Below are positions 27,450 through 36,195 of a DNA stretch of 64,000 bases, piece by piece. Under the pieces are notes generated by a model. It ran no database searches. It was not told where the DNA came from and saw only the letters and a list, made by a program, of their open reading frames with translations. Numbering within the stretch: position 1 is the stretch's first letter; every line of letters starts with the position of its first letter. Source of the DNA: Paractinoplanes polyasparticus. Its GTDB lineage: Bacteria; Actinomycetota; Actinomycetes; Mycobacteriales; Micromonosporaceae. The DNA lies in assembly GCF_019710575.1 (NCBI RefSeq), contig NZ_JAHWFK010000011.1, positions 103,749-167,748 of the forward strand, read 5' to 3'. The translations under genes were made by a program, and so were the position numbers.

Positions 27450-27482
27450 TCGACCATCATCCGGTACGAGCCGGACCGCTGC

Positions 27483-27488
27483 TATCGT
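27483..27488 (+). promoter_or_regulatory. -10 element of the trpS attenuator transcript
   Basis: TATCGT, 6 nt, then the ATG of the leader peptide at 27495, so the attenuator peptide itself appears to be leaderless. No convincing -35. Confidence 0.5.
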
Positions 27489-27494
27489 GGCCCC

Positions 27495-27530
27495 ATGCGC
27501 TTCGCGAACCTCGGCTGGTGGCTGCCCTGA
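27495..27530 (+). CDS. trpS leader peptide MRFANLGWWLP
   Basis: Eleven codons ending in TGA at 27528-27530, with tandem TGG codons at 27516-27521. Its only evident purpose is to stall ribosomes when charged tRNA-Trp is scarce, controlling the downstream hairpins. No Shine-Dalgarno; translation probably begins at the 5' end of the mRNA. Confidence 0.85.
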   Translation: MRFANLGWWLP

Positions 27531-27590
27531 CGGGCGGCTTCCCCACACGCGCACTCATCTTCGCGGCCGCCCCTTCCCGGGCGGCCGTTG
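27521..27590 (+). promoter_or_regulatory. Ribosome-mediated transcription attenuator of trpS
   Basis: Three competing helices can be traced. Segment 1 GCTGCCC (27521-27527, straight after the Trp codons) pairs with segment 2 GGGCGGC (27532-27538). Segment 2 can instead pair with GCCGCCC (27566-27572), the 5' arm of the terminator. The terminator is CGGCCGCCC (27564-27572) with GGGCGGCCG (27579-27587), then TTGT. Stalling at the Trp codons would block segment 1, free segment 2 as antiterminator and let transcription reach trpS. Confidence 0.85.
27564..27590 (+). terminator. Attenuator terminator upstream of trpS
   Basis: A 9-bp all-GC stem with 6-nt loop followed by TTGT. The T-tract is short, as often in high-GC genomes. 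Confidence 0.75.
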
Positions 27591-27633
27591 TCATGTCCGG
27601 GAAAAGGCGGTCCTGACCCGGAAGGACACCACC

Positions 27634-28596
27634 ATGACCCGCCGCCTCACCGGCTTCCAGCCGACCGGCCACCTGCACCTGGGCAACCTGATCGGCGCGA
27701 TGCGCCCGTTGGTGGCCGCCCAGGCCACGCCGTCCATCGCCATGATCGCCGATCTCCACGCGCTCACCATGGAACACGATCCCCGGCAGCTGCGCGCGAA
27801 CACGCTGCAGGTCGCGACAGTGCTGCTCGCCGCCGGCGTCGACCCGCGGCGCACCGCGATCATCGCCAACTCCCAGGTGCCCGAGCACAGCGAACTGCAC
27901 TACCTGCTCGAATGCGCGATCGGCTACGGCGAGGCCGCGCGCATGATCCAGTTCAAGGAGAAGTCGGCGTCCAGCAAGGCTGTGCGGCTCAGCCTGCTCA
28001 CCTATCCGGTGCTCATGGCGGCCGACATCCTCGTCCACGACTGCGACCAGGTGCCGGTCGGCGACGACCAGAGCCAGCACCTGGAACTCACCCGCACCAT
28101 CGCGACCAGGTTCAACGCCCGCTACGGCCAGACCTTCACGGTGCCCGAGGGCATCCGGCCGGAGAACGCCGCGCGGATCATGGACCTGGCCGACCCGGGC
28201 CGCAAGATGAGCAAGAGCACGCCGTCGGCGGCCGGCCGGATCGGGCTGCTCGACCCGCCCGACGTGATCCGCCGGACCATCGCGCGGGCGGTGACCGACA
28301 CGGTGGGCGTCGTGCGTGACGACCCGGAGCGGCAGCCCGGCGTCACCAACCTGCTGGCGATCCTGCGCGCCTGCGCGGACCGGGAGCCGGGTCCGTTCCC
28401 GTCCTACGGCGCGCTGAAACGCGAGGTCACGGACGCGGTCGAGTCGGTGCTGGGGCCGATCCGGGCGCGTTACGCCGAGTTGTCGGAGGACCCGGGTCAC
28501 GTACGCAAGATCCTGGCCGAGGGCAAGGCCTGGGTGCAGCCACGCGCTGCCGAGACCGTGCGGCGTACCCGCGCCGCCCTCGGCCTACTGGACTGA
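27634..28596 (+). CDS. trpS: Tryptophanyl-tRNA synthetase, probably an auxiliary copy
   Basis: A 320-residue class Ic synthetase charging tRNA-Trp. The HIGH-like motif is PTGHLHLGNL (residues 10-19) and the KMSKS motif RKMSKSTPS (about 190). AADILVHDCDQVPVGDDQSQHLELTR binds substrate. GGAAGGA lies 9 nt before the ATG. The start MTRRLTGFQPTGHLHLG and the tryptophan attenuator match the auxiliary, indolmycin-tolerant TrpRS of Streptomyces, which is attenuation-controlled, rather than a constitutive housekeeping copy; resistance is inference. The 3' end overlaps the convergent acetyltransferase by 12 bp. Confidence 0.93.
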   Translation: MTRRLTGFQPTGHLHLGNLIGAMRPLVAAQATPSIAMIADLHALTMEHDPRQLRANTLQVATVLLAAGVDPRRTAIIANSQVPEHSELHYLLECAIGYGEAARMIQFKEKSASSKAVRLSLLTYPVLMAADILVHDCDQVPVGDDQSQHLELTRTIATRFNARYGQTFTVPEGIRPENAARIMDLADPGRKMSKSTPSAAGRIGLLDPPDVIRRTIARAVTDTVGVVRDDPERQPGVTNLLAILRACADREPGPFPSYGALKREVTDAVESVLGPIRARYAELSEDPGHVRKILAEGKAWVQPRAAETVRRTRAALGLLD

Positions 28597-29001
28597 GGCG
28601 GTCAGCCGCTTCTCGAAGCAGAACGCGGCCGGCTCGCAGATCGGGACGCGCTCGTAGCCCGAGGACCGGTAGAGGGCGATCGCCGCGGGCGAGGTGACCC
28701 CGGCGGTCAGTCGGATCACCGGGCGGCCCGCGACGAGCGCCTCCTCCTCGAGCGTGACGATCATCTGACGGGCGATGCCGCGCCCCCGGAAGGCGGGTCG
28801 CACGTACATCCGCTTGATCTCGGCCACGCCGACCTCGGGCAGCGGCTGCCAGGCGCCGCAGGCCACGGCCCGGCCGTCGACGACCGCCACGAAGTACGCG
28901 GCACGGTCGTCCGGCGCGAAACTCTGGCCGCCCTCGTGCAGCTGGGCCACCACGAGGGCGGCCAGCTCGGGGTCCAGGGCGGGCCTGGCTTCGATCAACA
29001 C
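28585..29001 (-). CDS. GNAT family N-acetyltransferase
   Basis: A 138-residue acetyltransferase. EIKRMYVRPAFRGRGIARQMI holds the acetyl-CoA binding R/Q-x-x-G-x-G/A pattern (RGRGIA), and LTAGVTSPAAIALYRSSGYE is the usual C-terminal motif. Substrate unknown. GTG start at 29001 with TAGGGT 6 nt upstream. Tail-to-tail overlap of 12 bp with trpS. Confidence 0.88.
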   Translation of the reverse strand: MLIEARPALDPELAALVVAQLHEGGQSFAPDDRAAYFVAVVDGRAVACGAWQPLPEVGVAEIKRMYVRPAFRGRGIARQMIVTLEEEALVAGRPVIRLTAGVTSPAAIALYRSSGYERVPICEPAAFCFEKRLTASVQ

Positions 29002-29007
29002 GTTGTG

Positions 29008-29013
29008 ACCCTA
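29008..29013 (-). promoter_or_regulatory. -10 element for a leaderless mRNA (acetyltransferase)
   Basis: TAGGGT on the minus strand, 6 nt before the GTG at 29001. Confidence 0.45.
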
Positions 29014-29057
29014 GGCGGCCACCCTTGCCGCAGGGTTGCGCCGAGCTGGACTACGCC

Positions 29058-30554
29058 CTATTCGTCGGTGTCCTCGTCATCTGTCACGAGGACCGGCCGA
29101 TGGGCGTTGGCCACGCTCGTGACCGTGCCGTCGGCCGACATGTGCAACAGCTCGTCGTCCGAGCGCACGCGGCGGGCCTTGCGGGCCGCCAGGCGCTCGG
29201 CGGCGCTGGCGCGGGCATCGTCGTCCTCGAGGCGGGCGTCGGTGCCGCGGGGGCCCGACACGAACTCGCCGGCGTTGGGCTGCCAGTCGAACTCGCGATC
29301 GCCGATGCGCACCGGATCGCCCGCCTTGGCGCCCTTCTTGCCCAGCATGTCCTCGACGCCGAGCCGGTCGAGCCGGTCGGCCAGATAACCCACGGCCTCG
29401 TCGTTGTCGAAGTTCGTCTGGCGGACCCAGCGCTCGACCTTGGGCCCGCTCACCACGAAGACACCCTCACTGTCCCGCTCGACGGTGAAGCCGGACTCGT
29501 CGACCGCGCGCGGACGCACGATGGCCCGGCTGGGCTCGGGCGCCGGCTTGTCCAGGCGGTGCTGGGCGACCGTCTCGGCGAGGGCGAAGATCAGTTCCTT
29601 GAGGCCCTCGCGGGTGACCGCGCTGACCTCGAAGACGCGGTAGCCGCGGGCCTCGATGTCGGGCCGCACCATCTCGGCCAGGTCACGCCCGTCCGGGATA
29701 TCGATCTTGTTGAGCACGACCAGCCGCGGCCTGTCCTCCAGGCCGCCGTACGCCGACAGCTCGGCCTCGATCGCGTCGAGGTCGGCCAGCGGGTCTCGCT
29801 CGATCTCGAGCGCCGCCGAGTCGAGCACGTGCACCAGCACCGAGGTGCGCTCGATGTGCCGCAGGAACTGCATGCCCAGGCCCTTGCCGGTGGCCGCGCC
29901 CGGGATCAGGCCGGGCACGTCGGCCACGGTGAAGGTCTGGTCGCCCGCCTGCACCACGCCGAGGTTGGGCACCAGCGTGGTGAACGGGTAGTCGGCGATC
30001 TTGGGCTTGGCCGCGGAGATGACCGAGATGAGCGACGACTTGCCGGCCGAGGGGAAACCGACCAGACCCACGTCGGCGACGCTCTTGAGCTCGAGCACCG
30101 CGTCGAGGCTGTCACCGGGCTCGCCCAGTTCGGCGAAGCCGGGCACCTTGCGGCGAGTGTTGGCCAGCGAGGCGTTGCCCCGGCCGCCGCGTCCGCCCCG
30201 CGCCACCTCGAAGGTGGTTCCCTCGCCGATCAGGTCGGCCAGCACCTCGCCGTCGGCGTTCAGCACGACCGTGCCGTCGGGCACCTTGAGCACGAGGTCC
30301 TTGCCGTTGGCGCCGTCGCGGTTGGCGCCCGCGCCGCCGCCGCCGTTGGACGCCTTGACGTGCCCGTGGAAGTGGAAGTCGAGCAGCGTATGGATCTGCG
30401 GGTCGACCACCAGAGTGATCCCGCCGCCGTGCCCACCGTTGCCACCGTCGGGCCCGCCCAGCGGCTTGAACTTCTCGCGGCGCACCGAGACGCAGCCGTG
30501 CCCGCCGTCACCCGCTTGCAGGTGCAGCACGACGCGGTCGACGAACGTGGTCAC
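29058..30554 (-). CDS. obgE: GTPase ObgE/CgtA
   Basis: A 498-residue ribosome-assembly and stress GTPase. The glycine-rich Obg fold fills residues 1-160 ([34 protein letters not shown]). The G domain has [11 protein letters not shown] (G1), DVPGLIPGA (G3) and NKIDIPD (G4). A C-terminal OCT domain ends near residue 430, then a 65-residue acidic tail. GTG start with AAGGAG 7 nt upstream. Downstream of rplU-rpmA, but a terminator lies between, so it is probably partly uncoupled. Confidence 0.97.
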   Translation of the reverse strand: MTTFVDRVVLHLQAGDGGHGCVSVRREKFKPLGGPDGGNGGHGGGITLVVDPQIHTLLDFHFHGHVKASNGGGGAGANRDGANGKDLVLKVPDGTVVLNADGEVLADLIGEGTTFEVARGGRGGRGNASLANTRRKVPGFAELGEPGDSLDAVLELKSVADVGLVGFPSAGKSSLISVISAAKPKIADYPFTTLVPNLGVVQAGDQTFTVADVPGLIPGAATGKGLGMQFLRHIERTSVLVHVLDSAALEIERDPLADLDAIEAELSAYGGLEDRPRLVVLNKIDIPDGRDLAEMVRPDIEARGYRVFEVSAVTREGLKELIFALAETVAQHRLDKPAPEPSRAIVRPRAVDESGFTVERDSEGVFVVSGPKVERWVRQTNFDNDEAVGYLADRLDRLGVEDMLGKKGAKAGDPVRIGDREFDWQPNAGEFVSGPRGTDARLEDDDARASAAERLAARKARRVRSDDELLHMSADGTVTSVANAHRPVLVTDDEDTDE

Positions 30555-30660
30555 TGCTCAACTCCTTGCCAAAGATGTCCCGAGGTGTCAACGCCGGCCT
30601 CAGGCGGGCTTGTTCCTCGACAGAACCGCCGGCCGCGCGGACGCGGAGGCGGAAAACACA

Positions 30661-30698
30661 AAGCGGGCCACGGACCCCGAAAGGTCCGCGGCCCGCTT
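30661..30698 (-). terminator. Terminator between rpmA and obgE
   Basis: Stem 30661-30676 with 30683-30698 (16 positions, one mismatch), followed on the minus strand by TTTGTGTTTT. It would limit read-through from the ribosomal-protein genes into obgE. Confidence 0.8.
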
Positions 30699-30708
30699 CG
30701 AAGAAACT

Positions 30709-30966
30709 TTACTCCGCCGCCGGAACGATGCTGACGGTCTTGCGACCGCGCTTCGTGCCGAACAGCACATTGCCGGTCGCCAGAGCGAACAGCGTGTCGT
30801 CGCCGCCGCGGCCGACCAGGTCGCCCGGGTGGAACTTCGTGCCGCGCTGGCGGATCAGGATCTCGCCGGCGCTGACCAGCTGGCCGCCGAACCGCTTGAC
30901 ACCGAGCCGCTGAGCGGCGGAGTCACGGCCGTTGCGCGAGCTGGATGCACCCTTTTTGTGAGCCAT
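30709..30966 (-). CDS. rpmA: 50S ribosomal protein L27
   Basis: An 85-residue protein with the L27 opening [27 protein letters not shown], whose N-terminus reaches the peptidyl-transferase centre, and the [22 protein letters not shown] core. Fourteen bp downstream of rplU in the conserved rplU-rpmA-obgE order. No extra N-terminal cleavage extension is seen (unlike Firmicutes). Confidence 0.98.
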   Translation of the reverse strand: MAHKKGASSSRNGRDSAAQRLGVKRFGGQLVSAGEILIRQRGTKFHPGDLVGRGGDDTLFALATGNVLFGTKRGRKTVSIVPAAE

Positions 30967-30980
30967 GAGTGATCCGCCCC

Positions 30981-31295
30981 TTACTTCCCGCTCTTGATGC
31001 CGGTGACCTTGATCTTGGTCAGCGGCTGACGGTGCCCCTGACGCTTGTGGTAACCGGTCTTGTTCTTGAACTTGTGGATCCGGATCTTCGGACCCTTGGT
31101 GTGCTCGGCGATCTCGCCGGACACCGTCACCTTGGCAAGCTTGGCCGCGTCGGTCACCAGGTTGTCACCGTCGACGAGGAGGACTGCGGCGAGCGTCAGC
31201 GAGTCGCCGGGCACACCCGCGAGCTTCTCGACCTCGATCACGTCGCCCTCGGCAACCTTGTACTGCTTGCCGCCGGTCTTGACGATCGCGTACAT
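30981..31295 (-). CDS. rplU: 50S ribosomal protein L21
   Basis: A 104-residue protein starting [25 protein letters not shown], the L21 signature, and ending in a basic [17 protein letters not shown] tail that contacts 23S rRNA. First gene of rplU-rpmA. The 173 bp upstream contains the promoter region; I see no clear -35/-10 pair and no recognised autoregulatory leader. Confidence 0.98.
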   Translation of the reverse strand: MYAIVKTGGKQYKVAEGDVIEVEKLAGVPGDSLTLAAVLLVDGDNLVTDAAKLAKVTVSGEIAEHTKGPKIRIHKFKNKTGYHKRQGHRQPLTKIKVTGIKSGK

Positions 31296-31468
31296 CGGAC
31301 GCGGACTCCCTGAGACTTACGCAGCGTTGACCGCTGCTTGGCGGATGAAGCTGAGATTCCGGCTCTCGGCCCCTCGAAAAAGGGGGCGGGCACGGAAGCA
31401 CGGCGCCTGGAAAAGCGCCAGCAGAAAGAGTACTTCATCAGGCGCTCCGATCCCAAACCGGGGCCTGA

Positions 31469-32002
31469 TCAGCCCCGGCCGCACGCCTTGTCGAGCCGGG
31501 CCGTGAGGGCCGACATCTTTTCAGCGTTGATCTTGGTGACGTCCCCTTTCAGGGCTTTGACCTGCGCACTCATCTCGGTCAAAGCCTTCTTCAGGGTGGG
31601 ATCGGTGGTCAGCCCGGCCATGTCGGCCAGCGCGAACGAGTAGTTCCGGACGTCGCGCGAGACCTTCTCGGCGGCCTGCCGCTTGGCCTGCTCGCCCTTG
31701 CTCGCGGCGTCGATCTGCAGCTTGAGGTCGGCGATGAAGATCTCACCGAAGCTGGTGCTCGCGCGCTCGGCCTGGGCGCAGATCTCTTTGGTGTTGCCGG
31801 AGAGCTCGGCGTCGGCCTTGGCCGCCACGGACGGGTCGACCGGAGCGGGGGGCACAGCGACCGGCGGCGGGGCAGTCACGGCCGAGCCGGAGGACGCGGC
31901 GCCGGACGAATCGCCGGAGGACGAGGAACAGGCGGCCGTCGCGGTGAGAGAACCCAGCGCCACGCACACGGCGAGGCCCCGGATCAGGGGGATTCGGAAC
32001 AT
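31469..32002 (-). CDS. Putative lipoprotein, helical, unknown function
   Basis: A 177-residue exported protein. The signal LIRGLAVCVALGSLTATAAC ends in a slightly atypical lipobox (TAAC), with the Cys followed by a Ser/Gly/Ala/Pro linker. The mature part (about residue 60 on) is helical: ICAQAERASTSFGEIFIADLKLQIDAA and LTEMSAQVKALKGDVTKIN, with two further cysteines (ICAQ and KACGRG) that may pair. No family recognised. Lies between rne and rplU on the same strand, with a terminator on its upstream side. Confidence 0.7.
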   Translation of the reverse strand: MFRIPLIRGLAVCVALGSLTATAACSSSSGDSSGAASSGSAVTAPPPVAVPPAPVDPSVAAKADAELSGNTKEICAQAERASTSFGEIFIADLKLQIDAASKGEQAKRQAAEKVSRDVRNYSFALADMAGLTTDPTLKKALTEMSAQVKALKGDVTKINAEKMSALTARLDKACGRG

Positions 32003-32066
32003 CGGGGCTCGGTCTCCTCGGGGGAAAGGCTGATCGATCCCGCGAGGGTAACCGACGGAGACGGAA

Positions 32067-32108
32067 AGGAGCGGCTTGGCAGTTAACTTTCTTTACCAAA
32101 CCGCTCCT
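32067..32108 (-). terminator. Terminator after rne
   Basis: On the minus strand AGGAGCGGTTTGG pairs with CCAAGCCGCTCCT (one mismatch) around a 16-nt A/T-rich loop, followed by TTTCC. Located 32 bp past the rne stop. Confidence 0.7.
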
Positions 32109-32139
32109 GTCGATCCTTTGTTGATCCGGAAGGGCAGGA

Positions 32140-35100
32140 TCAGGGTCGCGTACGCCTCCGCGTGCCGCCCCGCCGCGAGCGGCGTCGTCCGGCGCCCGCC
32201 CCCACCGGCTCGTCCTCGTCCTCGTCCTCATCCTCGGCCGCGTCCGGGTCGTCGGACCCGGTGAGCTGGAGCGGCTCCACCTCGGCGGCCGGCGCCGGCG
32301 CCTCGTACCGCGACAGGTCGTAGCCGCTGATGTCGTAGTCGTCCTCGGGGTCCGCGTTGGTGACAGGCGCCCGGCCGGTCACGATGCCCGAGCCGGCCAC
32401 CGGGGGCAGGCCAGCGGTCTCGGCCGCCGGGTCGTCGCCCTCGTGCCGCACCGCGTCGGTCACGATCTCGATCGGCTCGTCGGGCTCGACCTCGATGTCC
32501 GGCAGCTCGTCCCGGATCGGGTCCGGCACCACCGGCTCCGAGACGGGCTCGGCGACCACGGTGTCGCCGCCGCCGCCACGACGACGCCGCGACTTGCCGC
32601 TCGGCTGCTGCTGCTGGGCCGGGGCGGTCTCGGTCCGGGCCGCCGCGGCGACCGCCTTGACCTGGTTCCCGGCGCCACTGCCGTTGGAGCGCTTCTCGGG
32701 CACCGGCTCGGTGTGGATCAGCACCCCGCGGCCCTTGCAGTGCTCACAGGTCTCGCTGAACGCCTCGAGCAGGCCCGAGCCGATCCGCTTGCGGGTCATC
32801 TGCACCAGGCCGAGCGAGGTGATCTCGGTGACCTGGTGCTTGGTGCGGTCGCGGCCCAGGCACTCGGTGAGCCGCCGCAGCACCAGCTCGCGGTTGCTCT
32901 CGAGCACCATGTCGATGAAGTCGATGACCACGATGCCGCCGAGGTCGCGCAGCCGCAGCTGCCGGACGATCTCCTCGGCCGCCTCGAGGTTGTTACGGGT
33001 GACCGTCTCCTCGAGGTTGCCGCCCGCGCCGGTGTACTTGCCCGTGTTGACGTCGACCACCGTCATGGCCTCGGTGCGGTCGAAGACCAGGTGGCCGCCC
33101 GAGGGCAGGAACACCTTGCGGTCCAGACCCTTGAGGATCTGCTCGTCGATGCGCTTGTCGGCGAAGACGTCCCCGGTGCCGGTGTAACGGTGCATGCGCT
33201 CGAGCAGGTCGGGCGAGACCGAGTTGAGGTAGTTCTCGAGCTCGCCGTACGCCGAGTCGCCCTGCACGATCAGCTCGCGGAAGTCCTCGTTGAAGAGGTC
33301 CCGGACGACCCGGATGACCAGGTCGGGCTCCTCGGAGAGGGCGACCGGCGCGTGGCCCTCGGCCGACTTGCGCTGGATCTCCTCCCACTGCGCCTGGAGA
33401 CGCTTGACGTCACGGGCGAGGTCGTCCTCGCTGGCGCCCTCGGCCGCCGTGCGCACGATGACGCCGGCGCCGTCGGGCACCAGCTTCTTCAGCACGTCCC
33501 GGAGGCGCTTGCGCTCGTTGTCGGGCAGCTTGCGGCTGATCCCGGAGGCGTTGCCGTTGGGCACGTAGACCAGGTGCCGGCCGGAGAGCGCGATGTGGCT
33601 GCTCAGCCGGGCGCCCTTGTGCCCGATCGGGTCCTTGGTCACCTGCACCAGCACCGAGTCGCCGGAGCGCAGCGCCTGCTCGATCGAGCGGGCCCGGCCC
33701 TCGAGCCCGGTGGCGTCCCAGTTGACCTCGCCGGCGTAGAGCACCGCGTTGCGGCCGCGGCCGATGTCGACGAACGCCGCCTCCATGCTGGGCAGCACGT
33801 TCTGCACCTTGCCGAGGTACACGTTGCCGACCATGGTGCCGGAGGTGCTGCGCGAGACGTAGTGCTCGACCAGGATGCCGTCTTCCATCACGGCGATCTG
33901 GGTGCGGTCGGGCTTCTGGCGCACGACCATCACCCGGTCGACCGCCTCGCGGCGGGCCAGGAACTCCGACTCGCTCAGGATCGGCGGACGGGTCCGGCGC
34001 TGCTCACGGCCGTCGCGGCGGCGCTGACGCTTGGCCTCGAGCCGGGTCGAGCCCGAGACGCCCTGCACCTCGTCGGAGGTGCGGCGGGGCTCGCGCACCC
34101 GCACGACGGTGTGCACGCCGTCCTCGATGCCGCCGGTCTCGGCGTCACCGCTCGAGCCCTTGCGGCGCCGGCGGCGGCGACGACGGGTCACGCCGTCGCC
34201 CTCGTCGCCCTCTTCCTCGTCCTCGGACTCCTCCTCGGCCGACGCCTCGGCGCCTTCCTCGGCCTCGTCCTGCTCGCCGTCCTCGGCAGGGCCCTTGCCG
34301 CGGCCACGGCCACGGCGGCCCCGGCGACGGCGGCGGCGGCCGGCCGCGGTGTCGTCGTCATCGTCGGCCTCGTCGTCGCCGTCCTCGACGTCGTCGGCGC
34401 TCTCGTCGGTCTCGTCGACCGCCTCGTCGGCGGGCGGGGCCGTGACCTCGGCCGCGGGGGCCTCGGCGGGCTCGTCGGCGGCGCCGCGACGGCGGCGCCG
34501 GCTGCGACGGGCGCCCTCGGCCGGCTCCTCGGTCACGACGGCCGGGACCTCGGCCACCGCGGTCTCAGCCTCGGCGACCGGCGGGGTCTCGAGCGTCTCG
34601 GCGACCACGGGCGGCACGGCGGCGCCCCGGCGCGACCGGCGGGCCGGCGCCGGAGTGGTCTCAGTGGCCTCGGGCGGCATGAACAGCACAGCCGGGGGCA
34701 GGGCCGCGGCGCGGCGGCCACGGCGCGGAGCGGGCGCCTCGGTCTCGACGAAGTCGGCGTCGAGCGGGATCACTCCGATGATCGGGGTGCCCTCGGCCGC
34801 CTCAGCGACCTCGACGGCCTCGTCCTCGACGACCGGCTGCCGGCCCTCGATCAAGGGCTCGATCGCAACCGGCGCGGCGACGACCGGCTCCTCCACCGGG
34901 GCGGGCGGGGCAGCCTTCTTGCGGGCCCGGGTGCGGGTGGCCTTGACGGGCGGCGCGACCTCTTCGGCGGCGGACTCCGCCTCGGCCGGAGCGACCGCCG
35001 GCGCGGCGGCCTTCTTACGGGCCCGCGTCGCCTTCTTGACGGGCGGCGCGGGCTCCTCGAAGGCAGCCGGTGACTCGTGGACGGCGGCGACGGGGTCGGA

Positions 35101-35271
35101 CGGACCCGCAGCCGGTGCTGCCTCGGACTCGGCGGCTGGCGCCGCTGCCTTGCGGCGGGGGGCACGCTTGCGCGCGGGGGTAGCAGTTGCGGCGGTCTCG
35201 GGCGGAGCGGCTGCTCCGGCCCCTTCACCGCCCTGTTCTCCCAAGTTGTCTTGGGGCTCGTTATCGAGCAT
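32140..35271 (-). CDS. rne: Ribonuclease E/G
   Basis: A 1043-residue endoribonuclease for mRNA decay and rRNA processing. Residues 1-390 are an Ala/Pro/Glu/Lys-rich disordered arm with RARKKAAAP-type basic patches. The S1 domain starts near 455 (QIAVMEDGILVEHYVS). The catalytic part has VVDVNTGKY (about 737-745) and VIDFIDM (about 780) with the metal-binding aspartates. The zinc-link CEHCKGRG is near 843. Residues 870-1043 are another acidic/basic disordered tail. As usual in actinobacteria, the arms flank the catalytic core on both sides. Upstream lie the DUF2344 and radical-SAM genes. Confidence 0.95.
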   Translation of the reverse strand: MLDNEPQDNLGEQGGEGAGAAAPPETAATATPARKRAPRRKAAAPAAESEAAPAAGPSDPVAAVHESPAAFEEPAPPVKKATRARKKAAAPAVAPAEAESAAEEVAPPVKATRTRARKKAAPPAPVEEPVVAAPVAIEPLIEGRQPVVEDEAVEVAEAAEGTPIIGVIPLDADFVETEAPAPRRGRRAAALPPAVLFMPPEATETTPAPARRSRRGAAVPPVVAETLETPPVAEAETAVAEVPAVVTEEPAEGARRSRRRRRGAADEPAEAPAAEVTAPPADEAVDETDESADDVEDGDDEADDDDDTAAGRRRRRRGRRGRGRGKGPAEDGEQDEAEEGAEASAEEESEDEEEGDEGDGVTRRRRRRRRKGSSGDAETGGIEDGVHTVVRVREPRRTSDEVQGVSGSTRLEAKRQRRRDGREQRRTRPPILSESEFLARREAVDRVMVVRQKPDRTQIAVMEDGILVEHYVSRSTSGTMVGNVYLGKVQNVLPSMEAAFVDIGRGRNAVLYAGEVNWDATGLEGRARSIEQALRSGDSVLVQVTKDPIGHKGARLSSHIALSGRHLVYVPNGNASGISRKLPDNERKRLRDVLKKLVPDGAGVIVRTAAEGASEDDLARDVKRLQAQWEEIQRKSAEGHAPVALSEEPDLVIRVVRDLFNEDFRELIVQGDSAYGELENYLNSVSPDLLERMHRYTGTGDVFADKRIDEQILKGLDRKVFLPSGGHLVFDRTEAMTVVDVNTGKYTGAGGNLEETVTRNNLEAAEEIVRQLRLRDLGGIVVIDFIDMVLESNRELVLRRLTECLGRDRTKHQVTEITSLGLVQMTRKRIGSGLLEAFSETCEHCKGRGVLIHTEPVPEKRSNGSGAGNQVKAVAAAARTETAPAQQQQPSGKSRRRRGGGGDTVVAEPVSEPVVPDPIRDELPDIEVEPDEPIEIVTDAVRHEGDDPAAETAGLPPVAGSGIVTGRAPVTNADPEDDYDISGYDLSRYEAPAPAAEVEPLQLTGSDDPDAAEDEDEDEDEPVGAGAGRRRSRRGGTRRRTRP

Positions 35272-35423
35272 GGGGCGCTCTCCAGTTCTGGCGGCCCCGG
35301 GCGCGTTTGAGCGCTGCCACGCAGGGTCGCCGCAAGTATTTCGGTCCCGCCGGGTGAGCGGACGGGCTGCCGAAGTCTGTCAACAGGCGCCGGTTGCAGC
35401 CAGCGCCTCCGATGGAGCGATCC

Positions 35424-36194
35424 TTACCCCGGAAGGGCAGGCTCGCGATCCGCGTCCAACGGATCGACGATATCCCCCTGTGCGGTGAGCGTGCCCTGGG
35501 CCAGCCGGGTAACCCGTGGGGGCACCGGCGGCTCCAGACCAGCCGCCACGCGCAGGCCGGAAAGGACGTCATCGGGTCGTACGGCGGGTGTCACCTGTCG
35601 TACGACAAGGTCGATTATCGCACACGACGCGCCGTCCGCCTCGGAAGGTACGGCGGACTGGTCCGTCACATCGATCCGGGCCACTGCCTGTCGGGCGTCG
35701 AAAGAGCGCCGACCCTGCTTCGTCATGCGCTCTACCAGCACTTCCTCAAGCCCGGTGAACGCCCGGACGGCCGCCTCGGCGTCGGCCGGCTCGACCGTGG
35801 GCAGCTCGATCCGCCAGTGCGAGGCGTCGATCCGGTCGGCCAGGCTGCCCGGACCGGCGATCACCGCGTCGAGGATGTCGAGGCCCGGGGAGAGCGCGGC
35901 ATCGAGGGCGACGCGCAGCTGCCCGGGATCGACCTCGGCCTGCAGACCGATCTCGAGGTATTCGGCCTCGCTGCCCACGCCGGTCGGGGCCGCACTCGCG
36001 TACGAGATCTTGGGGTGCGGGGTGAAGCCCTGGGAGAAGGCGATGGGCACGGCGGCCCGCCGCAACGCCCGCTCGAACGCGCGGGCGAAGTCGCGATGGG
36101 AGGTGAAGCGCAGCGGGCCGCGCTTGGCGTAGCGCAGACGGATGCGCTGGACGACCGGCGCCTGGCCGCCGACGGGCTGATTCTTGGGGGCCAT
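35424..36194 (-). CDS. DUF2344 (TIGR03936) protein
   Basis: A 256-residue protein with the family opening QRIRLRYAKRGPLRFTSHRDFARAFERALRRA and AFSQGFTPHPKISYASA, and LEIGLQAEVDP. The family is tied, by gene order and by fusions in other bacteria, to the B12-binding radical SAM protein immediately upstream, here only 1 bp away. A joint role in RNA or protein modification has been proposed but is unproven. The rne gene follows after 152 bp, the standard actinobacterial order. Confidence 0.9.
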   Translation of the reverse strand: MAPKNQPVGGQAPVVQRIRLRYAKRGPLRFTSHRDFARAFERALRRAAVPIAFSQGFTPHPKISYASAAPTGVGSEAEYLEIGLQAEVDPGQLRVALDAALSPGLDILDAVIAGPGSLADRIDASHWRIELPTVEPADAEAAVRAFTGLEEVLVERMTKQGRRSFDARQAVARIDVTDQSAVPSEADGASCAIIDLVVRQVTPAVRPDDVLSGLRVAAGLEPPVPPRVTRLAQGTLTAQGDIVDPLDADREPALPG

Positions 36195-36195
36195 G

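Noticed and set aside
35378..35383. Perfect TTGACA upstream of rne
   Set aside because: No TANNNT at 16-19 bp; kept only as a note that rne may have its own promoter.
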